Source: JAEXOD01 sp043805435
Lineage (GTDB): Bacteria; Bacteroidota; Ignavibacteria; Ignavibacteriales; Melioribacteraceae
Length of the DNA stretch: 64,000 nucleotides
Assembly (NCBI GenBank): GCA_043805435.1
Contig: JAZDHY010000067.1
Span: forward strand, 9,358-73,357
Direction: 5' to 3'
The notes below the pieces were generated by a model. It did no database searches. It was not told where the DNA came from and saw only the letters and a program-made list of their open reading frames with translations. A program made the position numbers and the translations under genes. Within the stretch, counting starts at the first letter, position 1. Every line of letters starts with the position of its first letter. This document shows, one piece after another, positions 55,816-63,960 of the stretch.

Positions 55816-56492
55816 TTATTGTCTCGTCCCAATAAAAAAAATGCAACAATACTAAAAAGCTGGACTTTACTTTTTTGAACAAATATTGGAGGTTCGGCAC
55901 TGTTTGAAGACAGTAAAGTTATTCTTTCAGGCTCGTTGATGTTAAAATGAGCTATTTTTAATGCGCCTTTGGTTTTATCCCATCTTGCCGCAACCGGCCT
56001 GCCATTTCTTATTTTACTGTCAAAAGAGAATAAGGCAACATCACCCGGTTGAATAATTGGTGCCATTGAATATCCAAATTCCTCATCTACAACCAATAAT
56101 GCATGATTATGGGGACTATAATCAATAACCATTTTTTCTACCCAATCCGTCAAATCAACCAATTCCCCTTTCCCGGCCGGAATTGTGCCCATAATTGAGT
56201 ATTCCAAAACTCTCGGTAATTCATTTAGCTCTACTCTTTCAATTGGAATAAGTTTTTTTTGTTCCGGCTTATAATTATTATTATCAAAAGTAGAACTTTT
56301 TATTCCTGTCAGCAGCCAGTTTATATCACACCCCATTTCGGCAAGCCTTATTAATAATTCGGCTCCGGGAGAAACTACATCTTTAAAATACCTGTATGCG
56401 TTTTCTCGGTTTATCCCCAGCTGTTTAGAAAACTCAACTACTGTTGGGTAATTATTTTCTGCAAATTGTTTTAACCTGTTTCCTAGTGTCAT
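55812..56492 (-). CDS. XRE-HTH repressor with S24 (LexA/CI-like) domain
   Basis: The 226-residue protein has an N-terminal helix-turn-helix (about residues 5-60; YPTVVEFSKQLGINRENAYRYF) and a C-terminal S24 signal-peptidase-like domain with Ser142 (GYSMAPIIQPGD) and Lys179 (GALKIAHF). An Ala106-Gly107 pair (TIPAGKG) lies where LexA, UmuD and phage CI cleave themselves. It probably represses itself and neighbours and is released by stress or by autocleavage. The partner gene downstream is coupled by a 4-base overlap; a Mor-like HTH gene is divergent. This looks like a phage-type or stress-type control switch. Confidence 0.88.
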   Translation of the reverse strand: MTLGNRLKQFAENNYPTVVEFSKQLGINRENAYRYFKDVVSPGAELLIRLAEMGCDINWLLTGIKSSTFDNNNYKPEQKKLIPIERVELNELPRVLEYSIMGTIPAGKGELVDLTDWVEKMVIDYSPHNHALLVVDEEFGYSMAPIIQPGDVALFSFDSKIRNGRPVAARWDKTKGALKIAHFNINEPERITLLSSNSAEPPIFVQKSKVQLFSIVAFFLLGRDNK

Positions 56493-56535
56493 ATTATCAT
56501 ATTAGATACTTTTTTCTTGACTATTGTGTCATATT
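56486..56535. promoter_or_regulatory. Direct repeats in the repressor promoter
   Basis: GTGTCATATT occurs at 56486-56495 (overlapping the repressor start codon) and at 56526-56535, exactly 40 bases apart, with a TATCATATTAGATA stretch between. They may be autoregulatory sites for the S24-type repressor. The assignment is speculative because the DNA is AT-rich. Confidence 0.35.
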
Positions 56536-56606
56536 TGACTACATTTGATTTGCAATATAATAAAAAAAATATACATTGTAAAATAAAATAATGCAGAGAG
56601 GCAAAA

Positions 56607-56885
56607 ATGGAAAGTTGGCTGAAAGATTTAAACTATCAAAAGCATTTTACCGATGAATATAACGAAATTGTTGAATTAATTGGTTTTGATAATTTTATAA
56701 AACTTTTTAGCAGATTTAAAAAATCAAATTTGTATTTTAGCGAAACTCCTTTACTTAGCTTAAAAAGAGAATATATAGCAAACCATAAACAAGATTTAAT
56801 GGATAAAACTATTTCGTTAAAAAAACTGGCACATCTTCTTGGTGTTTCCGAACGTTTTATCCATAATACCATTAATCAAGCTTAA
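56607..56885 (+). CDS. Small Mor-like helix-turn-helix protein
   Basis: The 92-residue protein resembles the Mor transcription activator family: an N-terminal helical part with IVELIGFDNFIKLFSRFKKS and LYFSETPLL, then LKREYIANHKQDL, and a C-terminal HTH (LKKLAHLLGVSERFIHNTI). Mor proteins activate phage Mu middle genes; chromosomal relatives are often next to mobile or phage-derived genes. It is divergent from the S24-type repressor, with 114 bases between starts, fitting a switch pair. Similarity is judged by eye. Confidence 0.6.
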   Translation: MESWLKDLNYQKHFTDEYNEIVELIGFDNFIKLFSRFKKSNLYFSETPLLSLKREYIANHKQDLMDKTISLKKLAHLLGVSERFIHNTINQA

Positions 56886-56918
56886 AGTAATTTTTTTTAT
56901 AATTGTTCTGTCACTAAA

Positions 56919-58658
56919 TTAATGTGTCCGATTAAAATTTTCTTTCAATTCCAGCAGCTCCAACTGCATCTTGGCAATGCTATTTGCAGGATTTAATTCC
57001 AAGCATTTTGTTAAATATTTTTTCATATCTTCAAAGTTTGTTGCGGCTTCACTCCAGCTTGCCAAATCATTATAAATAACAGCAAAGTCCGGTAATTCTT
57101 GGCTTACAAATTTTAGATAATTAATATATTCTTCATCACTTTTCCTGTTTGCCACCATCCGGTTATCTAATTCATTATAAAGCAGATTTTTCATATTAAA
57201 TCCAAATTTTGAATAATTTGGTTTAATACTAAAATAAACTTTTTTAAGTTCCACTAGCCCTCCACTTTTATAAGCTTCAGACATTTTTTCTACAAAATTC
57301 TGTTGTAATCCGGCATAATCATTATACGCTAATGTTTGTTCTAAAACCTTATCAATGTTATTTTTATAATCAGCATAAGTTAAAGGTACAAAAAAATCAG
57401 GCTCGGTGGTTGTACTAAAATCTTGGTAATCACTATCTTGATGAAAAACAATAGAACACATAATACATAATTTACTATTGGGAAGTATGAATTTTTTAGG
57501 ATTTCCATAATGATTTGGTTTACCGGATGTGGCTTCGCCTAAAATTACAACATTTGTATATCGTGTTAACTGTGTTGCAAGGTGCTGAGCCGCCGAAAAT
57601 GTAAATCTATTAGTCAATAAAAATAAATTCCCTTTTTTGTCAATCCGGGGTCTATCTATAATTCCTTTCAAAAGGGGCATCTCAAAGTGCTGGCCGCCCG
57701 AATTATTCCGCAAATCTATTATAAGACTATTTATCTCGTCTTCGTCAATTTCACTAAAAAGTTTTTTACAAAACTGCAAAAAGTTTACATCGCTTTTATG
57801 CTGCATTGATGTTATCCTAAGATACATAGCGTTATTATCAGGCAATTTTTCAAACCAGTAATTTTCTTCCGGATGACTTAACCATAGCGGAATAGGAGTA
57901 GAACAGTTATCTACTGCTGTTGATATACCATCGTTCTTAATTGGGAATGTTGAAAGAAATAATTTCGGGAAACATTCCATAAGTGGTTCCGATTCCAGTT
58001 CGGCTTCCGTTTTTACACCATTTTGGTCTTCAACTGTAATTTTTAATAAAGGAGATTTATCTTTTATTTCCAAATACTCCAAAAAGTTTTTAACAACCCA
58101 ATAATGAGGAATTGCTTTATTTATTCCCATCAGGTTGTCCGCAGATATATATTTTGTTATCTTCTCTAAAACTTCATCTGTTGGTAAATTACCAATTTTT
58201 ATTACTTTTTTGCCCACAATGCCGCTATATTTTTCTAGTGAAGATATAACATATAAACCCTCAGGAAAAAGATAAGTTTTGACCGGATAAATGCTGAACA
58301 AGTCCGAAACCTGTTTACCGCTATCATCGGAAGGATCAATACTTGTATGACCATCCTTAATTTTAGCAGTCAGTTCCATTATACCGGCAACCATATTAAA
58401 GTTGTCACAATTTTTACTTCTTTTACGTAAACTATCAACAAAACTATTAAATTTTTCTTTATTAACATTAGCATATAAATTTGGATGCATTATCTCAAGT
58501 CGTTTGACTAAATAAGTCAAATCTTCATCCCATTCCTTAGCAGTTAAGCTTTTTTGACTCTCTGTTTCGGAAGTGCCGGTGTTTTGTCCAAAAGACAAAG
58601 TTGATAATAAAAACAATATTGCCAATATGGGTATTATTCTAAGTATTTTTTTAATCAT
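56919..58658 (-). CDS. S41-family peptidase with C-terminal TPR-like region
   Basis: The 579-residue protein has a signal peptide (ending LSFGQ). The S41 (C-terminal processing/tricorn-like) catalytic domain shows SLIIDLRNNSGGQ and RFTFSAAQHLATQL (nucleophile Ser in FSAAQ), followed by ILGEATSGKPNHYG. After about residue 480 there are helical TPR-like repeats (KKYLTKCLELNPANSIAKMQ). It has no PDZ domain that can be seen and acts in the periplasm or outside. A truncated secreted ORF lies just upstream on the same strand. Confidence 0.85.
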   Translation of the reverse strand: MIKKILRIIPILAILFLLSTLSFGQNTGTSETESQKSLTAKEWDEDLTYLVKRLEIMHPNLYANVNKEKFNSFVDSLRKRSKNCDNFNMVAGIMELTAKIKDGHTSIDPSDDSGKQVSDLFSIYPVKTYLFPEGLYVISSLEKYSGIVGKKVIKIGNLPTDEVLEKITKYISADNLMGINKAIPHYWVVKNFLEYLEIKDKSPLLKITVEDQNGVKTEAELESEPLMECFPKLFLSTFPIKNDGISTAVDNCSTPIPLWLSHPEENYWFEKLPDNNAMYLRITSMQHKSDVNFLQFCKKLFSEIDEDEINSLIIDLRNNSGGQHFEMPLLKGIIDRPRIDKKGNLFLLTNRFTFSAAQHLATQLTRYTNVVILGEATSGKPNHYGNPKKFILPNSKLCIMCSIVFHQDSDYQDFSTTTEPDFFVPLTYADYKNNIDKVLEQTLAYNDYAGLQQNFVEKMSEAYKSGGLVELKKVYFSIKPNYSKFGFNMKNLLYNELDNRMVANRKSDEEYINYLKFVSQELPDFAVIYNDLASWSEAATNFEDMKKYLTKCLELNPANSIAKMQLELLELKENFNRTH

Positions 58659-58721
58659 TATCCAATCCTTTTTGTTTTGCTTTTGTTAAAATTTACATAT
58701 TATTATTTTTAGTTCTATTTT

Positions 58722-58880
58722 TTATACTCTTGTATAATGGAACATACCACTTAAAGATTTAAATTCAAGAAGTCCATTTTCAACTTTATTAATTTTTTGT
58801 AAAATTTCGCTTTGCCATTCTTGCGCCAAACAAACACTAGCAATAAACGTAAAAAAGAAAATAAGTGATAGATTTTTCAT
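58722..58880 (-). pseudogene. Short secreted-protein fragment (52 aa)
   Basis: ATG at 58880 opens a 52-codon frame with a convincing signal peptide (MKNLSLIFFFTFIASVCLAQ) and about 32 further residues (EWQSEILQKINKVENGLLEF onward) before a stop at 58722. A mature part this short after a good signal peptide suggests the stump of a larger periplasmic enzyme, or a small secreted peptide. It lies 63 bases upstream of the S41 peptidase gene. Confidence 0.45.
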
Positions 58881-59193
58881 AAAGTATACTTTTGTTTATA
58901 ATTTAGACAGATTAATTATTAAATGGTTACAGTTTCCGGTTCTTATTATTACAAATACAAAAATATTTTTTCTTATTAACTGTAATATAAGTTCATTAAA
59001 TAACCAGCCGTATAAAAATTTTAATTTTTGGAATAAATCATAAAATTGAACGTTATAAAAATTCAATTATCAGAGCCGATTTTTTTGTTTTTAACCATAC
59101 TCAAAAAATTCAACAAAAATATAGCTTATAGCTATTTTAACTTTGTTTATTTATTTGTATTTTAATATAATAACAAATTGTGGTACTTTTATT
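58881..59193. other. AT-rich divergent intergenic region
   Basis: About 310 bases with no recognised repeat, hairpin or RNA gene. It lies between the short secreted ORF and the plus-strand helical protein gene and presumably holds promoters for both. Confidence 0.45.
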
Positions 59194-59892
59194 ATGTCTG
59201 ATAATTTTGATATATTGTTCACCTTATTAAAACTAAAATCTTTTTTGCTTTCAATGCTGGAAAATCAGGACGAGCCGGAAAAAGATTTTACATTTACAAG
59301 AGAATATTTAGAAAGAAAAAATCCGGATAGGGCTGATGAAATAATTGATATTTTAGTTGCACATAATTTAGTAAACGATTATGATATTGCTTTTAATGAA
59401 AAAGTCCATTTAATATTTAAAGATATTGCCGCACTATATAATACTTCTCTGGATCTTAATTCAATCTTAAAAAAATACGATATTGAAACTTTACAAAGCG
59501 GATTAAAAGATGCCGAATTAGAAAAGACAAGAATAGAAAAAGAGCAAAAAATAAAAAAAATTGTGTTAGTTTTATTTCAAACAGCAAAGTTATGGTCAAC
59601 CCATAACGAAATTGACAATTTTATTGATAACTTTTCGTTTTTGGAAGATATAGATTTAATACGGCCCGAAGAAGTGAAAAAGCTTAGCGAACTTGATAAA
59701 AGTTCACAAGTATCATTTGGAGCTATTAAGGCACTTACTTTTTCGTATATCAATTTTATGATAGACTATTTGTTTTGTTATGGCGGAGATTTAACTTTAA
59801 AAGAATTTTCAGACGAATTAGAAGAAGTCCGCACCTTAATAAACAAAAAATATAACGAGTTGTTTAAATCTTCAGGATTAAAAAATATTTAA
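59194..59892 (+). CDS. Hypothetical helical protein with coiled coil
   Basis: The ATG at 59194 gives 232 residues starting MSDNFDILFTLLKLKSFLL; the longer frame from 59143 begins in AT-rich leader sequence. The protein is almost entirely helical, acidic and lysine-rich, with a heptad-like segment (LKDAELEKTRIEKEQKIKKI, about residues 120-140). No signal peptide, membrane helix or enzyme motif is seen. Function unknown. Confidence 0.6.
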   Translation: MSDNFDILFTLLKLKSFLLSMLENQDEPEKDFTFTREYLERKNPDRADEIIDILVAHNLVNDYDIAFNEKVHLIFKDIAALYNTSLDLNSILKKYDIETLQSGLKDAELEKTRIEKEQKIKKIVLVLFQTAKLWSTHNEIDNFIDNFSFLEDIDLIRPEEVKKLSELDKSSQVSFGAIKALTFSYINFMIDYLFCYGGDLTLKEFSDELEEVRTLINKKYNELFKSSGLKNI

Positions 59893-59918
59893 CAATGTTA
59901 TTTTTTGATGTTAAATAA

Positions 59919-60455
59919 TTAGAGTGTTTTTTCTCTATTCATATAATAAAAAATACCGCAAATTGTTTTAGCATCAACAATTTCGCCAATAATAATTTTT
60001 CGCACAACTTCATTTATTGTAAATTCGTAAACTTCCATTCCGTATTCACCTTCTTCGCGGTTATGGTTGCCTGCTTTTAATTTTGTGGCCAAATACAAAT
60101 ATAAAATTTCAGTACAAAATCCGGGAGTAGTAAAAATTTTTCCAAGTGGTTTATAATTTTCCGATATATAACCGGTTTCTTCCGTCAATTCACGTTTGGC
60201 ACACTCAAACGGATCTTCGTCTTTTTCAAGTTTTCCGGCCGGTAATTCAAATAAAAACTTTTGAAAAGGGTAACGAAATTGTTTTACAAATACAATTTTT
60301 CCTTCATCTGTAATTGGCACTATAACTGCGCCACCGTTATGTATTGCCACTTCACGTATGCCTATGTTTCCGCTGTCATATTCCAATTTGTCAACTTTAA
60401 GGTCAAATACTTTCCCTTGGTGTATAATGTTCGATTCAATCAGTTTATAATTCAT
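59919..60455 (-). CDS. NUDIX hydrolase (ADP-ribose pyrophosphatase-like)
   Basis: The 178-residue protein has a complete Nudix box, G-x5-E-x7-R-E-L-x-E-E-x-G, at residues 74-96 (GKLEKDEDPFECAKRELTEE). The preceding QFRYPFQKFLFELPAG and the family length match ADP-ribose/nucleotide-sugar pyrophosphatases of the NudF type. It would hydrolyse ADP-ribose or similar nucleoside diphosphate compounds in the cytoplasm. Single gene; a degenerate CRP-like sequence lies about 70 bases upstream. Confidence 0.88.
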   Translation of the reverse strand: MNYKLIESNIIHQGKVFDLKVDKLEYDSGNIGIREVAIHNGGAVIVPITDEGKIVFVKQFRYPFQKFLFELPAGKLEKDEDPFECAKRELTEETGYISENYKPLGKIFTTPGFCTEILYLYLATKLKAGNHNREEGEYGMEVYEFTINEVVRKIIIGEIVDAKTICGIFYYMNREKTL

Positions 60456-60611
60456 TTTTTATCCTAATATTTATTATTAATCGTTTCAATTTATTAGCAT
60501 TTGATTAAATGACGCTTAAAAGATGATCTAAAGCACATTTTCTATAATGATAATTTTAACATATAATGTGTAATGTGTTATATACTTATGTTTTAATTAA
60601 CCCGACCTTTT

Positions 60612-60911
60612 ACAGACTGTGTTAAAACCGGGGAATTAATATTACACAACTGCAATATCGATATAAAAAACATGTCACCCCGATGGGGTTTGGGGAATGT
60701 TTTGTTTGTTTTGCTATAAACATGTCATCCCTACAGGATTATATGATACCTTGTAATATAATCCCTTAACGTTTATTTATTACTCCTAAGCACGGCAGAG
60801 CCGTGCCATGTCTGTAACCATACGCACTACCACTAATCCCTAGAACTCTAGCAGAGTTCCATGTTTGTTTCATCAAAGTCTTGTTGTTTTCTCAATTTTA
60901 ACACAGTCTGT
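60612..60911. mobile_element. 300-bp MITE-like element bounded by perfect 16-bp inverted repeats
   Basis: ACAGACTGTGTTAAAA at 60612-60627 and TTTTAACACAGTCTGT at 60896-60911 are perfect reverse complements. Between them is an inverted copy of the composite multi-hairpin repeat. No transposase frame fits inside, so it is non-autonomous if mobile. No clear target-site duplication is seen at the ends. Confidence 0.6.
60671..60868 (-). repeat. Composite multi-hairpin repeat, copy B
   Basis: Read on the minus strand, the hairpins are in the same order as copy A: GAACTCTGCTAGAGTTC (60843-60859), GCACGGCTCTGCCGTGC (60790-60806), an ATCC/GGAT hairpin (60727-60739) and ACCCCATCGGGGT (60677-60689). 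Linkers such as GCGTATGGTTACAGACATGG and TATAGCAAAA are also shared. The copy lies inside the TIR-bounded element at 60612-60911. Confidence 0.8.
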
Positions 60912-61076
60912 TTAAGGCGTGGATTAAAAAAGTCATAACATCAGGCTTTGGCCCAAGATGATATTTGCAGAATTACATAAAAAATTTAATTTTCACACAG
61001 ACTGCTCATCTTGCCAGTTTAAAATTAAGAACAAATCATTATAAAATAAATATTTCTAAACCTGCCACAACTACAT

Positions 61077-61418
61077 CTATTCATAATAAGGTATTAGTTC
61101 ACTGCCCAAATATTTTACAACCGCAATAATTACTCCCATATCATCCAAATAGCCAACCAATGGTGTAATATCAGGAATTGCATCAATGGGAAAAATAAAA
61201 TATAATAAAGCAGCAACTACAATTGATTTTCTGTACCATGCAACATCCCGATCTTTCATATATCTATACAAAGCTCTAATATCTTTAGTAAAAGAAATCT
61301 TTTTGCCATATTTTTCTAATTTAACCCAAAGTCCTTCTTCAACCTTTTCAATATCCTTTTTAAGCTTTTCTTCTTCTTCCATCTCTCGGTTGCGTTCTTC
61401 ATAATCAAATGTTTTCAT
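61077..61418 (-). CDS. DUF1232 (YkvA-like) small membrane protein
   Basis: The 113-residue protein has a charged N-terminal helix and a DUF1232 domain: IRALYRYMKDRDVAWYRKSIVVAALLYFIFPIDAIPDITP followed by LVGYLDDMGVIIA. The FPIDAIPD core is diagnostic of this family. It starts two bases after the stop of the S9 peptidase gene, so it is co-transcribed. The biochemical function of the family is not known. Confidence 0.85.
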   Translation of the reverse strand: MKTFDYEERNREMEEEEKLKKDIEKVEEGLWVKLEKYGKKISFTKDIRALYRYMKDRDVAWYRKSIVVAALLYFIFPIDAIPDITPLVGYLDDMGVIIAVVKYLGSELIPYYE

Positions 61419-61420
61419 AA

Positions 61421-63448
61421 TTAGTTCCTCTTAAATTGTTCAAACCAATTTAATACTGTACTCCACCACAATTTAGCATTTTGAGGTTTTGTTACAAAAT
61501 GAGTTTCATCGGGAAAATATAAAAACTTACTTTTAACATTCATCTTTTGTAATGCTGTAAATAATTCAAAAGCCTGACTTTCAGGTACTCTAAAATCATT
61601 TGCTCCATGAACAACCAACATTGGCGTTTTAAAATTTTGAACAAACTGATGTGGTGACCATTTTACATACATAGCTCTATTTGTCCAAGGTGTACCTTCA
61701 TATTCCCATTCGGGAAACCAAAGTTCTTCAGTAGATCCATACATACTTTCTAAGTTAAACACTCCATCGTGACAAACCACTGCATTAAATCTTGTTTCAT
61801 GCCCTTCTAACCAATTAATCATATAACCGCCATAAGAGGCTCCGGCGGCAAAGGTATTGTTTTTATCAATAAATTTATAATTTTCAATAGCATAATCGTA
61901 TGCATTCATTAAATCAACGTAAGGTTTTCCACCCCAATCGCCTGATATTTCATCACAAAATTTTTGCCCGTAACCGGTACTGCCTCGTGGATTTACAGCT
62001 ACAACAACATAACCCTTAGATGCAAACATTTGTAAATTCCAGCGGTAATGGAAATCGTTTGTCCAAGCACCTTGAGGTCCGCCATGAATTAAAAATATCA
62101 TAGGGTATTTTTTATTTTCGTCAAAAAACGGGGGTTTTACTAATATTGATTGTACTTTTGCATTTTCAGCTCCTGCACTCCAAAAAGTTTCAACTTCTTT
62201 CCACTCAATATTGTCAGTTATCGGTTTGTTTATATAAGTTATTTGAGTTGATTTGCCTGTTACTAAATTAAACGAAAACAATTCGTACGGCTGTGTAGAT
62301 TTCATTTGTTTATAATACATAAAATTGCCTGTCCTGCTTAGCAGAATATTGGAATTAACATTCCCGTCAACAAGAAGTTCGATTTTATTATTTTCAATAA
62401 TAATTCTATATATCAATTCATTAATAGTATTGGCAGATGTAAAATAAATATATTTTGAATCACTTGACCACTTCATCTCACCAACCGATAAATCGACATT
62501 AGCCGTAATATTTATTAATTTTTTGCTTTTTGTATTATATAACATTAATGTTTGTTTATCGGCTTCAAATCCGGGTCTGCTCATTGAACGAAATGCAATA
62601 TACAATCCATCTGGTGATGCCAACGGTTGATTATCATTGCCTTTGCTTAAGGATATCTGCTTTTGTGCTAATTCGGGATCGGCTAAAGCAATATAAAAAA
62701 TATCATTATTAGTGCTTGTGGCTATCATTTCGGATTTATTTGTCGTAAAAAAAACACCATTGGCATCAGAAGAAAAGCCATAATCTTTATCACCGCCTAA
62801 AGCCATGGCAGGAACGTCAAATTTACTTGCCGGTGTTAAATCGGTAAATTTTTTTACTTTCAAATCATATAAAAACAAATGACTTCTTTTTTCACCTCGC
62901 CAGGCATCCCAATGTCTGTACATTAATTCTGTAAAGATCTTTGCTTTCACAAGACTATTTGCAGCTTCATCATCTTTAGCTTTATTTTTTTCCTGTGTGT
63001 CGCAATCAGGATAAACAGATGATACAAAAAGGAATTTATCACCTTTAGGAGCCCAAACCACACCCGAAACACCGGTATAAATATCCGTCAATTTTTCGGC
63101 TTTTGTACCGTCATAATCGCATATCCATAATTGGTCATCGCTTATATAACTTATTTTATCAGTATTTGGCAAAAACACGGGTTCGCGTTTTACTTTCTGT
63201 TCGTTTTTTAATTCCCTTACATTTTCGCCTGTTGAATCGGCCAAATAAATAATTGTTGTACTTTTATTTGTTTCAACATTATAAGTAGTAACTTCAAATG
63301 CCAGTGTTGTTCCATCGGAAGAAAGAGAAACAGCACCAATTCTTTTCATCGCCCATAAATCATCAAAAGTAATAGCGTGTTTTGTTTGAGCAATTGTTAA
63401 ACTTGCCAACATTAAAAACATAAACAAAGGGAAAAATACTTTCCGCAT
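61421..63448 (-). CDS. S9 family prolyl-oligopeptidase-like peptidase
   Basis: From the ATG at 63448 the product has 675 residues and a signal peptide (ending LTIAQ). A beta-propeller occupies the N-terminal two-thirds (repeats such as EPVFLPNTDKISYISDD-like blades, SPDGLYIAFRSMS, WSSDSKYIYFTS). The C-terminal alpha/beta-hydrolase domain has Ser538 (AAGASYGGYM), the Asp in VHGANDFRVP and the His in FPDETHFV. It is most like acylaminoacyl-peptidase/DPP-type exopeptidases that act on peptides in the periplasm. An upstream ATG at 63460 is the alternative start. Confidence 0.9.
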   Translation of the reverse strand: MRKVFFPLFMFLMLASLTIAQTKHAITFDDLWAMKRIGAVSLSSDGTTLAFEVTTYNVETNKSTTIIYLADSTGENVRELKNEQKVKREPVFLPNTDKISYISDDQLWICDYDGTKAEKLTDIYTGVSGVVWAPKGDKFLFVSSVYPDCDTQEKNKAKDDEAANSLVKAKIFTELMYRHWDAWRGEKRSHLFLYDLKVKKFTDLTPASKFDVPAMALGGDKDYGFSSDANGVFFTTNKSEMIATSTNNDIFYIALADPELAQKQISLSKGNDNQPLASPDGLYIAFRSMSRPGFEADKQTLMLYNTKSKKLINITANVDLSVGEMKWSSDSKYIYFTSANTINELIYRIIIENNKIELLVDGNVNSNILLSRTGNFMYYKQMKSTQPYELFSFNLVTGKSTQITYINKPITDNIEWKEVETFWSAGAENAKVQSILVKPPFFDENKKYPMIFLIHGGPQGAWTNDFHYRWNLQMFASKGYVVVAVNPRGSTGYGQKFCDEISGDWGGKPYVDLMNAYDYAIENYKFIDKNNTFAAGASYGGYMINWLEGHETRFNAVVCHDGVFNLESMYGSTEELWFPEWEYEGTPWTNRAMYVKWSPHQFVQNFKTPMLVVHGANDFRVPESQAFELFTALQKMNVKSKFLYFPDETHFVTKPQNAKLWWSTVLNWFEQFKRN

Positions 63449-63602
63449 ATATATCCTCATTAAATTTAATATCTTATTTATAACAAATTATTTATACAAT
63501 AATATACAAAGCTAAACAAAATAATAAAAATAATAAATAGAAATACTGCAGTATTTAAAATAATATTGGGGTTTTACCAAAACTAATTTTGATATTATTA
63601 CT

Positions 63603-63960
63603 TGGGATTAGTGGTGGCGCATTTGGTTACAAACTTTGCACGGAGTGTTTGTTCTACCGAGCAATAAATACACATTAATGCCTTATATAATAATATGTTA
63701 TGTAGTATTATACAGAGGCTATCTCAAAAGTGGTAAATCTGGGCTTTAAACCAATAATTTTTAATTTTTACATCCCCAGCATAAATATTTGTGTATTTAG
63801 AATACTAATATATAGCAAGACAATTATGCTTTACATTCCCCCTCTATTTTTAAGAGAGGGGGTCAGGGGGTGAGTTCCTATATGCAATATCTTGACTTTT
63901 GAGACAACCTCGAAATTATTATAGCAAAAGAATAGATGCAAAACTCTGAAAGGGTGACAT
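63603..63960 (+). repeat. Composite multi-hairpin repeat, copy C, degenerate and interrupted
   Basis: GGATTAGTGGTGGCGCAT followed by TGGTTACAAAC (63604-63632 region) aligns to the linkers of copies A and B, then GCAATAAATACACATTAATG aligns to the next linker. After the interrupting element, ATTATAGCAAAA and a final AGGGTGACATTG resume the pattern. The hairpin arms have mutated, indicating an old copy. Confidence 0.65.
63715..63911. mobile_element. 197-bp MITE-like element with 17-bp terminal inverted repeats
   Basis: GAGGCTATCTCAAAAGT (63715-63731) and ACTTTTGAGACAACCTC (63895-63911) are inverted repeats with two mismatches. Such GTCTCAAAAGT-type ends are seen at IS element termini; the family is not assigned with confidence. 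The interior has no coding frame and contains a C-rich/G-rich hairpin (CCCCCTCT and AGAGGGGG). It interrupts repeat copy C. Confidence 0.68.

Larger units (their letters stand above)
60456..61076. other. Intergenic region carrying hairpin repeat copy B in a TIR-bounded element
   Basis: Contains the 300-bp element at 60612-60911. Beyond it is a second, smaller inverted repeat: GGCCCAAGATGA at 60950-60961 and TCATCTTGCC at 61006-61015, with CACAGACTG between its arms. No ORF of note. A degenerate CRP-like palindrome (GATGATCTAAAGCACA) is at 60522-60537. Confidence 0.6.

Noticed and set aside
60522..60537. GATGATCTAAAGCACA as a CRP site before the Nudix gene
   Set aside because: It has three departures from TGTGA-N6-TCACA; kept only as a remark within the CRP finding, not as a feature.
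63700..63925. Target-site duplication around the 197-bp MITE-like element
   Set aside because: The flanking bases (TATACA on the left, GAAATT on the right) do not match, so no duplication can be claimed.
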